NCBI GenBank assembly: GCA_964373165.1
Contig: CAYJTF010000018.1
Span: 1-15,746 of the forward strand
Direction of reading: 5' to 3'
From: JAGVVZ01 sp964373165
GTDB taxonomy: Archaea; Aenigmatarchaeota; Aenigmatarchaeia; CG10238-14
DNA length: 15,746 nucleotides
The notes beneath the pieces are model-generated. The model ran no database searches and was not told where the DNA came from. It saw nothing but the letters and a program-made list of their open reading frames with translations. Both the position numbers and the translations under genes were made by a program. Positions 7,000 through 14,115 of this stretch are shown one piece after another; position 1 is the first letter of the stretch; each line of letters opens with the position of its first letter.

Positions 7000-8211
7000 T
7001 CACCTTAGTTTTGATATTTCTTTTAATTTTTCTACGAAAATCTTAGCTTCTTCTTTTGTATTATAAAAATACAACGAGGCTCTCGCTGATCCTTCGATTT
7101 TATTTGCATTAAACCACGAATGCACGCAATGCTGACCTGACCTTATCATTATATTTGCTATATCATCAAGCATCATAGCAATATCATGAAAATGTATGTC
7201 TTTTATATTGAATGAAAATATGCCGCCTCTTTGTTCTACCTCTTCGGGACCCAGAATTGAGAGACCTGATATGCCTGTAATGTTCCGTGCTATAAACCTG
7301 TTAATCTCTATTTCATGTTTTTCTATATTTTCTCTCCCAACATTGTCCAAATACTTAGCTGCGGCACCTAATCCTATATTTCCTGCATAGTTTTGCAGGC
7401 CTGCTTCAAATTTTTCAGGAGGTTTTAGTAAAGTATGCGAATCGTATGTAGTATTACTAACCGTATCTCCGCCAACTAAGAAAGGGTTCATTTCCTCTAG
7501 CAGATGATATTTTCCGTACAGGACCCCTGTTCCAGAAGGTCCAACCATTTTATGTCCGCTGAATGCAACAAAATCTGCATCTAATTTTTTCACATCAATT
7601 TTTTTATGCGGAACTGATTGAGCACAATCCAGCATGACCAATGACCCGTAATCGTGTGCTATTTTAATTATTTTTTCTGCTGGTAGTGTATAGCCGTCAA
7701 GATTAGATGTATGAACCATAGAAACCAATTTAACATTTTTATTCATATTTTTTTCGAATATTCCAAGATCAAATGTCATATCTTTTTTTGATCTAACTAC
7801 TTTATGAGATATATTTTTAGTCTTCGAAAGTATTTGCCAAGGAATAAGATTTGAATTATGCTCTCTATCTGATGTGATTACAATATCATTTGACTTAAGT
7901 TTTAAAGAATTTGCAACTAAATTTAATCCTTCCGTTGTGTTTCTGGTAAATATTATCTCTTCAGATTTCTTGGCTCCGATAAATTTTGCCATAGTATCCC
8001 GAGCTTCACTCATTTTCTCATTCACTTTAGAGGCAAATTTATGCATGCTTCTTCCAGCACACGCAGGATACTGTTCGTAGTATTCATTCATTGCTTGTAT
8101 AACTTGTTTTGGCCTTAAACTCATGCAAGCATTATCAAAATAAATTACAGGCCTGCCATTAATTTTCTGATTAATAGCAGGAAAATCAAATCTGGTTTTT
8201 TCTAAATTCAT
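7000..8211 (-). CDS. Class V PLP-dependent cysteine desulfurase (SufS/CsdA-like)
   Basis: A 403-residue cytoplasmic enzyme that should take sulfur from cysteine as an enzyme-bound persulfide, releasing alanine. The PLP-binding lysine is in FSGHKMVGPSGTG, the REHNSN cofactor-stacking histidine motif is present, and the catalytic cysteine is in IRSGQHCVHSW (about residue 362). Group II enzymes such as SufS have RxGHHC there. Length is typical. No SufB, C, D, E, U or IscU gene is nearby. Instead it sits inside an operon of membrane and exported thiol proteins, so its sulfur may feed an envelope or hydrogenase/sulfur pathway rather than only iron-sulfur assembly. The ATG at 8211 is preceded by GTGAT; a GTG at 8220 overlapping the dsbA-like stop is an alternative start. 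Confidence 0.9.
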   Translation of the reverse strand: MNLEKTRFDFPAINQKINGRPVIYFDNACMSLRPKQVIQAMNEYYEQYPACAGRSMHKFASKVNEKMSEARDTMAKFIGAKKSEEIIFTRNTTEGLNLVANSLKLKSNDIVITSDREHNSNLIPWQILSKTKNISHKVVRSKKDMTFDLGIFEKNMNKNVKLVSMVHTSNLDGYTLPAEKIIKIAHDYGSLVMLDCAQSVPHKKIDVKKLDADFVAFSGHKMVGPSGTGVLYGKYHLLEEMNPFLVGGDTVSNTTYDSHTLLKPPEKFEAGLQNYAGNIGLGAAAKYLDNVGRENIEKHEIEINRFIARNITGISGLSILGPEEVEQRGGIFSFNIKDIHFHDIAMMLDDIANIMIRSGQHCVHSWFNANKIEGSARASLYFYNTKEEAKIFVEKLKEISKLR

Positions 8212-8219
8212 CGTTATCA

Positions 8220-8867
8220 CTATTTCTTTAATTCGTTGTCTATTATTTGTCTAAACTGTTCAAATGGAACTAAACCTGGTATTTTGATCCCGTTCACAAA
8301 GAACGTTGGTGTACCTTCAACACCATAACCCGCACCATCCTTCAAATCCTTCTTTACTTCCTGTGTATATTTTCCACCGTCTAAACAACTATCAAATTTG
8401 TTGCTATCTAGTTTTAATGTTTTTGCGAAATTTTTCAGAGAGTCCACAGAAAGTGATTGCTGGTTTTCAAAAAGCAAGTCATGATACTCCCAGAATTTGC
8501 CTTGATCGTCAGCACATTCAGAAGCCTCAGCGGCTTTTTGTGCAAATTGATGCCCCGGCAATGGAAAATCCCTATAGACAAACTTCACTTTATTTCCGTA
8601 CGTTCCCATTATCTGTTCTACTACTGATTCTGCTCTAGCACAATATGGACACTGATAATCACTAAACTCTACTATTATAACTTTAGCATCGTTTCCGCCT
8701 TTAAAGGGATCGTCGTCTGCGCTTACCTGCGTTCTTGGTGTCTCTGGTGCTTTCGAGTAGTTATTGTAGACAAAATACCCTATTAGTAAAGCTAGTATAA
8801 CAAAAAACAAAACTTTCCAGGGATTCTTAATTTTTATAGTCAAACCCTTTTCATTATCTTTACTCAT
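8220..8867 (-). CDS. Membrane-anchored DsbA-family thiol:disulfide oxidoreductase
   Basis: A 215-residue protein with one N-terminal membrane helix (about residues 18-35) and an extracytoplasmic thioredoxin-fold domain of the DsbA/Thioredoxin_4 type. The active site is FSDYQCPYCARAE (C73, C76), and the cis-proline loop is VEGTPTFFVNG (P187). Two more cysteines, C118 and C161, lie in the helical insertion. CPYC is typical of archaeal and actinobacterial DsbA-like proteins that form or shuffle disulfides. GGAGGT sits directly upstream of the ATG, the strongest ribosome-binding site of the operon. It lies between two Cys/His membrane proteins and the desulfurase, so these neighbours are likely substrates or partners, which is inference. 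Confidence 0.92.
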   Translation of the reverse strand: MSKDNEKGLTIKIKNPWKVLFFVILALLIGYFVYNNYSKAPETPRTQVSADDDPFKGGNDAKVIIVEFSDYQCPYCARAESVVEQIMGTYGNKVKFVYRDFPLPGHQFAQKAAEASECADDQGKFWEYHDLLFENQQSLSVDSLKNFAKTLKLDSNKFDSCLDGGKYTQEVKKDLKDGAGYGVEGTPTFFVNGIKIPGLVPFEQFRQIIDNELKK

Positions 8868-9326
8868 TCAACAACCTCCCATACTTCCACTTCCGGATTC
8901 AGGATAAAAAATTGTTTTCCATTTATCTATTTCGTTTTGTATTTCACTTCTATCGTATCCGTTGGTTATCATATACTTAGCTAATCCGTGCAATGCCAAA
9001 TGATGACCGCATCCGCAATTACCTGCAGCTTGTATTTTTTGTACTCCACAACAAGGCAGATTTATATCTAATCCGACAATTTGTTTGTTTTGTTCGGGTG
9101 TTAGAGGAATGGTCTTCTCGTATTCTAATAATTTCTCATATCCGCCGTTATCTAATGCAACGTTTTCACTGGAAGAAACCTCATTTTTTACAGTGCTTGT
9201 TTTTATCAAATCCATGTTGTTATTTATCCTATAAATAAAAAACTGGTTTAGCCCAACGGCAAATATCAAAAGAAATAAAGCCAAATTTATATAAGCCGGG
9301 TTAACCTTTTTATTTTTTTTACTCAT
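8868..9326 (-). CDS. Membrane-anchored Cys/His protein with C-terminal GGC
   Basis: A 152-residue protein with one N-terminal helix (about 12-33), a polar linker and a compact domain. The domain contains LPCCG (C92, C93), then NCGCGHHLALHGLAKY (C104, C106, H108, H109, H113). This cluster looks suited to bind copper, iron-sulfur or haem, or to carry a reactive thiol. The last residues are GSGSMGGC, ending in C152, and resemble the end of the upstream 67-residue peptide. The ATG at 9326 shares one base with that peptide's stop (TGATG) and follows GGTGG; a GTG two codons upstream is less likely. It resembles in style, but is not clearly a member of, the PCYCGC-type metal-binding proteins. Function unknown. 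Confidence 0.75.
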   Translation of the reverse strand: MSKKNKKVNPAYINLALFLLIFAVGLNQFFIYRINNNMDLIKTSTVKNEVSSSENVALDNGGYEKLLEYEKTIPLTPEQNKQIVGLDINLPCCGVQKIQAAGNCGCGHHLALHGLAKYMITNGYDRSEIQNEIDKWKTIFYPESGSGSMGGC

Positions 9327-9529
9327 CAACACCCACCTACTTGCATACCTGAACCGCTGCCATGATGCGCTTGCATCATTTCTTCTTGTGAAGAAAACCC
9401 ACCAGTAACTTTAGGTTCACCCATTCCAATGTCCATTTTGTTCATTATATTAAATAGCTCGAATGTTTGAAATATAACAACTAATAAAACCAGTCCTATT
9501 ACAAGCAATATTAGAGTGTTTGTTTCCAT
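9326..9529 (-). CDS. 67-residue single-helix membrane peptide with C-terminal GGC
   Basis: First gene of the eight-gene leftward operon. It has one strongly hydrophobic helix (about residues 5-27) followed by a polar region rich in Met, His and Gly, ending HHGSGSGMQVGGC. The terminal GSGS-Met-GGC pattern is shared with the next protein in the operon. The N-terminus is short, so the tail is probably extracytoplasmic, although orientation cannot be proven. A GAGGCG site lies about 10 bases before the ATG. Met, His and Cys together suggest copper binding; a cysteine tail used for attachment or as a substrate of the DsbA-like protein is another option. No family recognised. Confidence 0.7.
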   Translation of the reverse strand: METNTLILLVIGLVLLVVIFQTFELFNIMNKMDIGMGEPKVTGGFSSQEEMMQAHHGSGSGMQVGGC

Positions 9530-9592
9530 TTTTTTATTCGCCTCATTTATTTTATTTAATTATTGAGATGAAACTACCTATATGGATTAGGA

Positions 9593-9606
9593 TGAAACTA
9601 GTTTCA
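9593..9606. repeat. 14-base perfect palindrome, candidate operator
   Basis: TGAAACTAGTTTCA equals its own reverse complement. Its left half repeats the GATGAAACTA found 24 bases earlier. The position, about 65 bases before the first gene of the envelope operon and upstream of its likely TATA box, suggests a regulator-binding site. Confidence 0.5.
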
Positions 9607-9646
9607 ATCTAACAGAAGCCAATTATATTTGTTTCTGAGAATGAAG

Positions 9647-9666
9647 TTCATCTTCATATAGATGAA
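9647..9666. repeat. Inverted repeat overlapping the Nudix promoter, candidate operator
   Basis: TTCATCT and AGATGAA form a perfect 7-base inverted repeat with a 6-base spacer. The right arm touches the TATA-like stretch of the Nudix gene, so a bound protein could block it. The half-site core ATGAA is shared with the 9567 and 9591 repeats. Confidence 0.45.
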
Positions 9667-9713
9667 TATATTTTATATTCTTTTCTGCGAATGTTCTTTA
9701 TTGTGGATATAAC

Positions 9714-10208
9714 ATGAAATCTATAAAGGATAGAACATTATGTTTTCTAGTCAAAAGAAGCAAAAATAAAATCTCGCGAATTCTTTTGGGCCGAAAAAAG
9801 AAAGACTTCGGAAAGAATTTATGGGTTGGCGTGGGGGGTAAAGTTGGAGACAATATAAAAGAATCTATTGAAGAAGCGACAATCAGAGAGGCACATGAAG
9901 AAATAAATATAAAAGTAAAGAGTATACTCAAAGTTGCAGAAATCACTTTCCTTTTTACTAATAAAGAAAGCTGGAATCAGAAAGTTCATGTATTCATATC
10001 AGAGAGTTGGGAAGGCCAACCCTCGGAAAGCGATGAAATAATACCAAAATGGTTCAAAAGATCAGAAATACCATACGACCATATGTGGGAAGACGCCAAA
10101 TATTGGTTGCCACAGATATTGGACGACAAAAAACTAAAATCAACTATCACTTACAACAATCAAATAAAAATAATTAATAAGAAGACTAAAGAAATCAAAG
10201 GTTTCTAG
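9714..10208 (+). CDS. MTH1-like Nudix hydrolase (oxidised purine nucleotide sanitising type)
   Basis: A 164-residue cytoplasmic Nudix enzyme expected to hydrolyse damaged or non-canonical nucleoside triphosphates to the monophosphate. The Nudix box begins at GGKVGDN and runs through the glutamates of REAHEEI (G-x5-E-x7-REAHEEI). Similarity to the human MTH1/NUDT1 type is visible throughout: LLGRKKKDFGKNLW, VHVF, then ESDEIIPKWF and DHMWEDAKYWLP. Two MTH1 base-recognition residues differ: N33 is replaced by Val in LWVGVGGKV, and D120 by Ala in WEDAKYW, while the D119 equivalent is kept. Substrate preference may therefore differ. GTGGAT lies before the ATG. It is divergent from the thiol/sulfur operon, which fits an oxidative-stress role. 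Confidence 0.88.
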   Translation: MKSIKDRTLCFLVKRSKNKISRILLGRKKKDFGKNLWVGVGGKVGDNIKESIEEATIREAHEEINIKVKSILKVAEITFLFTNKESWNQKVHVFISESWEGQPSESDEIIPKWFKRSEIPYDHMWEDAKYWLPQILDDKKLKSTITYNNQIKIINKKTKEIKGF

Positions 10209-10220
10209 TTTTCTCTAGAA
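10203..10220 (+). terminator. Weak hairpin at the end of the Nudix gene
   Basis: TTCTAG (10203-10208) and CTAGAA (10215-10220) form a 6-base stem with a T-rich loop and overlap the Nudix stop codon. It lies in the 50-base gap between convergent genes, where termination is expected. The stem is short and AT-rich, so this is a weak call. Confidence 0.25.
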
Positions 10221-10258
10221 TAATCTTATTCGAATATCCCCGAAGAACAGTGTTCAAA

Positions 10259-10753
10259 TCATTTCAGAACAACAATATTGCTCATTCCGCGTCTTCTTCT
10301 TTCTATGATACCTTTAGTTTCTAATTTATCCAAAACTCTTGTCACCTTTACTTTCGAGAAATCCGTTTTATTCATGATATCATTTTGAAATATATAACCG
10401 TCAGCTTCTTTGATTTTTTCATACACCAGTTTTTCTTCTCCCTCTAATGATTCAGCAGCTTCTTTGATTTTTTCGCTTTCGATGATACTCTCTTTTTTAG
10501 AATCTATGTCGCTGAATATCAGATATAAACCAAACAAAGCCAAACCGGATACTATCACAAGACCCATTGTAGATTCTGCGGGTATACTCCTCTTGAAAGG
10601 ACACACGTTATCCGGTAAAGGGCAGTCTTTATGCAACTCCTTTCCCATATTAATGATATCTTTAATGTGTATGTATATTACAACAGACAGAAGTATTGAA
10701 GCCATTAGAATTATCAACCCTATAATTTTTGAACTAAATATAATTTTCTTCAT
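10259..10753 (-). CDS. Membrane-anchored winged-helix protein with a Cys-pair outer loop
   Basis: A 164-residue protein with two membrane helices (about 8-30 and 62-81), an intervening extracytoplasmic loop with CPLPDNVCPF (C44, C51), and a cytoplasmic C-terminal winged-helix DNA-binding domain (about 103-164). The recognition region is FSKVKVTRVLDKLETKGIIERRRRG, MarR-like. The two cysteines outside could sense thiol redox state or metal and signal to the HTH. The start is the ATG at 10753, with GATGAT upstream; an in-frame TTG at 10780 is less likely. It lies about 33 bases after the full-length end of copA in the same direction and may be cotranscribed. Such membrane wHTH proteins occur in archaea, but I know of no assigned function. 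Confidence 0.8.
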   Translation of the reverse strand: MKKIIFSSKIIGLIILMASILLSVVIYIHIKDIINMGKELHKDCPLPDNVCPFKRSIPAESTMGLVIVSGLALFGLYLIFSDIDSKKESIIESEKIKEAAESLEGEEKLVYEKIKEADGYIFQNDIMNKTDFSKVKVTRVLDKLETKGIIERRRRGMSNIVVLK

Positions 10754-10786
10754 ACAATCATCTCTCAATTTATGAGACAATTGCTT

Positions 10787-13237
10787 TTAATAAGTTTTCG
10801 GTCTGTATTTCCGCATAAGAAGAGAGTTAGACACGACTGTTATTGAACTGTAAGCGTTTGCAGCTGCAGCTTATATTTGATGGTGTCGCATTCCATTGTA
10901 GGGATTTAACAAACCAGCAGCTATAGGGATACCTGCAACGTTGTAAATAAAGGCCCAGAATAGGTTTTGTTTTATTTTCTTTATTGTGTATCTGCTTAGA
11001 TCAATAGCTATAACTATGTCTCGCAAATCTTCTTTAATTAATATTATATCACCCGTCTCTATCGCCACATCAGTTCCGCTTCCGATAGCTATACCTAAAT
11101 CAGCTTGAGCCAAGGCTGGAGCGTCATTGATACCATCGCCAACCATAGCTACTATCTTTCCGCTCTCCTGCAATTTTTTTATTTGGTTCGCTTTTTCTTC
11201 CGGTAGAACCTCTGACAGCACATTATCTATACCTATTTGTCCTGCAATGGCATTTGCCGTCCTTTCATTATCACCTGTCATCATAATAACTTCAAGTTCC
11301 ATTCTCTTCAATTCAGAAACAGCTTCCTTAGAATATTCCTTCAAAGTATCGGCAACTGCTATCATGCCTAACACTTTTTTGTTTTCAGCAACTAACATCG
11401 CTGTCTTTCCTTGATTTTCCAATCCTTTCAATTTATCGTCTAAATTATCGATGCTTATTTTGTTATCGTTCATAAATTTTCTGTTGCCTAACAAGACTTT
11501 TTTGTTTTTATATTTTGCTTCAACACCATGACCTGGTATTGCCTTGAAACCAGTTACTTTGGGTATATGTGATTTGTACGACTTTGCTTTATTCACTATA
11601 GCTTCTCCAAGTGGATGTTCTGACCCTATTTCGACAGCTGCGGCTAACATCAGAATTTCTGTGTCTTTGAGCTTACTAACAGAAATTATATCCGTCACTT
11701 CGGGTTTGCCTTTTGTCAGTGTCCCTGTTTTATCCAAAACAACAGCATCAATTTTATGAGCTATTTCCAGCGCTTCTCCGCCTTTTATTAATATCCCGTT
11801 TTCAGCGCCTTTTCCAGTACCGACCATTATTGCCGTGGGTGTAGCTAGTCCAAGAGCGCATGGGCATGCAATGATTAAAACAGCTATCAAAACAGTGAAT
11901 GCAAAGATGAAACCTTTGATGCCTATAAAGTACCAGCCCAAGAACGATAATATGGCTATTACTATGACTGCTGGAACGAAATATGAAGAAGCCTTATCAA
12001 CTAATTGTTGAATTGGTGCTTTACTCGCTTGCGCCTCTTCAACTATTTTTATTATTTGTTGCAATACAGTGTCTTTGCCTACATGAGTGGCTTTGAACTT
12101 GAATGTTCCGGTTTTGTTAATAGTTGCGCCTATTACTTTGTCTCCTTTTTTCTTTTCAACCGGCATGCTTTCTCCGGTTATCATAGACTCGTCCACTGAC
12201 GAATAGCCATCTACTATGACACCGTCAACAGGAATTTTTTCACCCGGCCTAACTATAACTATATCATTTATCGTCACTTCTTCAATAGGAATTTCTATTT
12301 CTTCTTTGCCCCTAATTACCCTTGCAGTCTTTGCTTGTAGTTTCATCAATTTTTTGATTGCCTCAGAAGTTTTTCCTTTAGCTATAGCCTCTAACCAGCG
12401 ACCGAGAACTATTAAAGCTATTATTATTGCGGCGGTGTCGTAGTAAACATGAGTTCCTACGCCACTTTGAATAAAGTAGGAAGGAAATAAAGTAACGGCC
12501 AAGCTGTAGAAATATGCAGCTGACGTTCCGACAGCAATCAGGGTATTCATATCTGCCGATTTGTTTTTCAGAGCGATAATAAATCCTTTGTAAAATTGCA
12601 AGCCTACCCAAAATTGTACGGGTGTAGTCAACAACAATAGAACGAACTTATTGGCTAAAATTCCTGGAACGAACCCGAACCATTCGGGGAAACTTCCAAA
12701 AAATATTAAAACACTCAAAATAGCTCCTATGAAGAATTTAGTCCTGAGTTCTTTGATGTGCCTCTCTCTTGCTATTTTCTCTCTATCGATAGTTTCTTCT
12801 ACAATTTCTACCGGTTCATATCCAGCATCTTTTATCGCTTTCTTAATTTTATCAGAAGAGACTTTATTCGGATCATACACTATTGCTGCTTTCTCATTAA
12901 CAAGAAGGTTTTTGGACATTATGCCATTCAAACTATTCAGAGCATTGCCAACAGTACCTACACAATGAGGATTGTCCATGCCTATAATCTTTAATTTGAT
13001 TTCTCTACCGTCTTGAACTGACTGTTGTTGATCTATAACTTCGTACCCAGTATTTTTTATTATCTGAACTATTTTTTCTTCATACACTTTATCTGTGTCT
13101 ATTTCTACATAAGCAGTTTCGGTCCCAAAATTAACTGTTGCTTTGACACCATCAAAACTATTTAGTGCCTTCTCTATACTAACCGCACATGTTGCGCAAT
13201 GCATCCCGCCGATTTTAACATTAATTTTTTTCAGCAT
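10787..13237 (-). pseudogene. copA: CopA-type Cu+-transporting P1B ATPase, C-terminus frame-disrupted
   Basis: A copper-exporting ATPase. An N-terminal heavy-metal domain carries GGMHCATC, and a second, degenerate one has GMDNPHC. Then come six helices, TGES, the ion site ACPCALGLATPT, the phosphorylation site DKTGTLTKG, SEHPLGEA, GDGINDAP and the Cu+-type IYN in helix 7. The unbroken frame is 788 residues (10871-13237), starting at the ATG preceded by AGGTG. It stops at TAA 10871-10873, just after LLNPYNG, before helix 8. After that stop the same frame continues AAAANAYSSITVVSNSLL to a stop at 10787-10789, exactly the usual CopA ending. Shifting frame between the two restores ATPSNI. Two compensating indels (missing base near 10895, extra A near 10873) explain this. 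The usual helix-8 Met is Asn. It may be a sequencing error or a decaying gene. Confidence 0.85.
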
Positions 13238-13266
13238 AACGAACACCTAAAAATTACAAAAACAGA

Positions 13267-13539
13267 TCAAAATCTCTTATTGATGAAATTGTACACGCTG
13301 GCAAACAAAGCACCTACCAAATATCCAAATAATAAAATCTCGATAAGACCTATAATAGTTGTGCCGGATATTCTTGGTGCCATGGATATTTTTGTTATAT
13401 CGATACCGTGCATCACATATGATATCAGGGTCAAAGCTTGGTTAGGTATCAATAAAAACAGAGCCACGCAAGCTATGTATATGATTCCAAATACTGCTGC
13501 CGTTGTCATTCCTATTTTATTAGTGTCAAAATTACTCAC
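13267..13539 (-). CDS. Small two-helix membrane protein, DUF5676-like
   Basis: A 90-residue protein with two hydrophobic segments (about 12-31 and 61-82) and a polar link containing MHGIDITKISMAP. The layout and the ending GYLVGALFASVYNFINKRF resemble DUF5676 membrane proteins, often seen beside copper ATPases and other metal genes. The assignment is from memory. The start is a GTG at 13539, preceded at normal distance by AGGTGA. CopA follows after 29 bases in the same direction, so the two form an operon. The His and Met residues in the link could contact copper; this is inference. Confidence 0.7.
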   Translation of the reverse strand: MSNFDTNKIGMTTAAVFGIIYIACVALFLLIPNQALTLISYVMHGIDITKISMAPRISGTTIIGLIEILLFGYLVGALFASVYNFINKRF

Positions 13540-13633
13540 TAATTTTTCACCTATTTATATTATTGGCACAAATATTTAAATATTGATATATCTAAATATT
13601 GATATATAAAGCATCAATAAAGAGGTGAATAAA
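13540..13633. promoter_or_regulatory. Divergent promoter/operator, DUF5676-copA and mini-peptide
   Basis: This 94-base region carries a perfect palindrome AATATTTAAATATT (13571-13584), the core GATATATC (13585-13592), and a 15-base tandem repeat TAAATATTGATATAT (13577-13591 and 13593-13607). Candidate TATA boxes for both directions fall inside these repeats: TTTAAATATT for copA, and TTTAAATATT or GATATATAAAG for the mini-peptide. A bound regulator would therefore cover both promoters. Almost the same motif recurs at 14137-14163. Confidence 0.65.
13577..13607. repeat. Tandem 15-base operator-like repeat
   Basis: Two identical copies of TAAATATTGATATAT separated by one C (16-base period). They overlap the divergent promoters of copA and the mini-peptide, so they are most simply a double binding site for a dimeric regulator. 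Confidence 0.6.
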
Positions 13634-13675
13634 ATGTCTGGTTGTTGTGGCTCCGGTAAGAAAAAGAAGAAATAA
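13634..13675 (+). CDS. 13-residue Cys-pair/poly-lysine peptide gene
   Basis: A tiny open frame encoding MSGCCGSGKKKKK followed by TAA. It is supported by an excellent ribosome-binding site, AGAGGTGA (13621-13628), 5 bases before the ATG, and by its own half of the divergent copper-operator region. The CC pair flanked by glycines could chelate Cu+ or another soft metal, and the lysine tail would bind nucleic acid or acidic membrane surface. It could instead be a leader or regulatory peptide whose translation senses cysteine or metal. It is too short for homology to decide. The clear translation signals are the main argument that it is real. Confidence 0.55.
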   Translation: MSGCCGSGKKKKK

Positions 13676-13698
13676 GTAAACGTGATTTTATAGGATGA

Positions 13699-14115
13699 TT
13701 ATTTGTTTTTTCTGAAGGATTCGGCACAGTAATGGCAACAAAACGCTAGTTCTCTTCCTTGTATTTTTTCTTTATAACCGCCTTCAATAACTTTGCAACC
13801 GCAATGTGCACAAATGCTGACTCTGGGCTTGAGAGCTAGGTAGAACAGATCACCTGATCTACTAAGTGTTTTTTTTGTAAAATCTTCTCCTTTTGGGGTG
13901 ATGGAATATACTATCTTATCTCTAGCACCAGTCTTATCAATTTTAATAAAACTCTCCTTTTGTAGAATTTCCAAGAATGGGTATACCTGACTTGTGCTGA
14001 TCTTCTTCCCTATTTTTTCCTCCAGTTCCTTCATTATTTCATATCCGTGTTTTGGCTTTTCCATCAGAAGCAGAATTGTATAAAATTTAATCAGACTTGC
14101 TATCTTTATAGCCAT
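13699..14115 (-). CDS. PadR-like regulator fused to a TRASH-type metal-sensing domain
   Basis: A 138-residue DNA-binding regulator. Residues 1-85 are a PadR-type winged helix: HGYEIMKELEEKIGKKIS, STSQVYPFLEILQKESFI, then a wing region ending in ITPKGEDF. Residues 98-138 hold ICAHCGCKVIEGGYKEKI...LAFCCHYCAESF, a TRASH-like treble-clef with five to six cysteines and histidines. TRASH domains in archaeal regulators such as CopT/CopR bind copper and other metals. I infer a copper- or thiol-metal-responsive repressor of the adjacent copA and redoxin operons. No ribosome-binding site is visible, and the TATA-like TTTAAATATATGC lies about 25 bases upstream, so the transcript is probably leaderless. 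Its own promoter overlaps the shared operator motif, which suggests autoregulation. Confidence 0.85.
   Translation of the reverse strand: MAIKIASLIKFYTILLLMEKPKHGYEIMKELEEKIGKKISTSQVYPFLEILQKESFIKIDKTGARDKIVYSITPKGEDFTKKTLSRSGDLFYLALKPRVSICAHCGCKVIEGGYKEKIQGRELAFCCHYCAESFRKNK

Larger units (their letters stand above)
9530..9713. promoter_or_regulatory. Divergent regulatory region with repeats and palindromes
   Basis: This 184-base region controls the envelope operon (leftward) and the Nudix gene (rightward). GATGAAACTA occurs at 9567-9576 and again at 9591-9600. The second copy is part of a perfect 14-base palindrome, TGAAACTAGTTTCA (9593-9606). A second inverted repeat, TTCATCT (9647-9653) with AGATGAA (9660-9666), lies just before a TATA-like ATATATTTTATAT of the Nudix promoter. 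AT-rich TATA candidates for the operon lie near 9546-9560. These are plausible operator sites; the regulator is not identified. Confidence 0.5.

Noticed and set aside
10871..10873. Recoded UAA stop in copA
   Set aside because: The frame continues sensibly after TAA, but UAA recoding is not known in archaea, and the stretch just before the stop (MRHHQI) does not fit CopA, whereas a shifted frame does. Two indels explain it better.
11127..12968. Several long plus-strand open frames opposite copA
   Set aside because: They are antisense to conserved ATPase motifs, lack ribosome-binding sites and show no recognisable domains.
13577..13607. CRISPR-like repeats
   Set aside because: Only two copies separated by one base, lying over promoters; no spacers and no cas genes.
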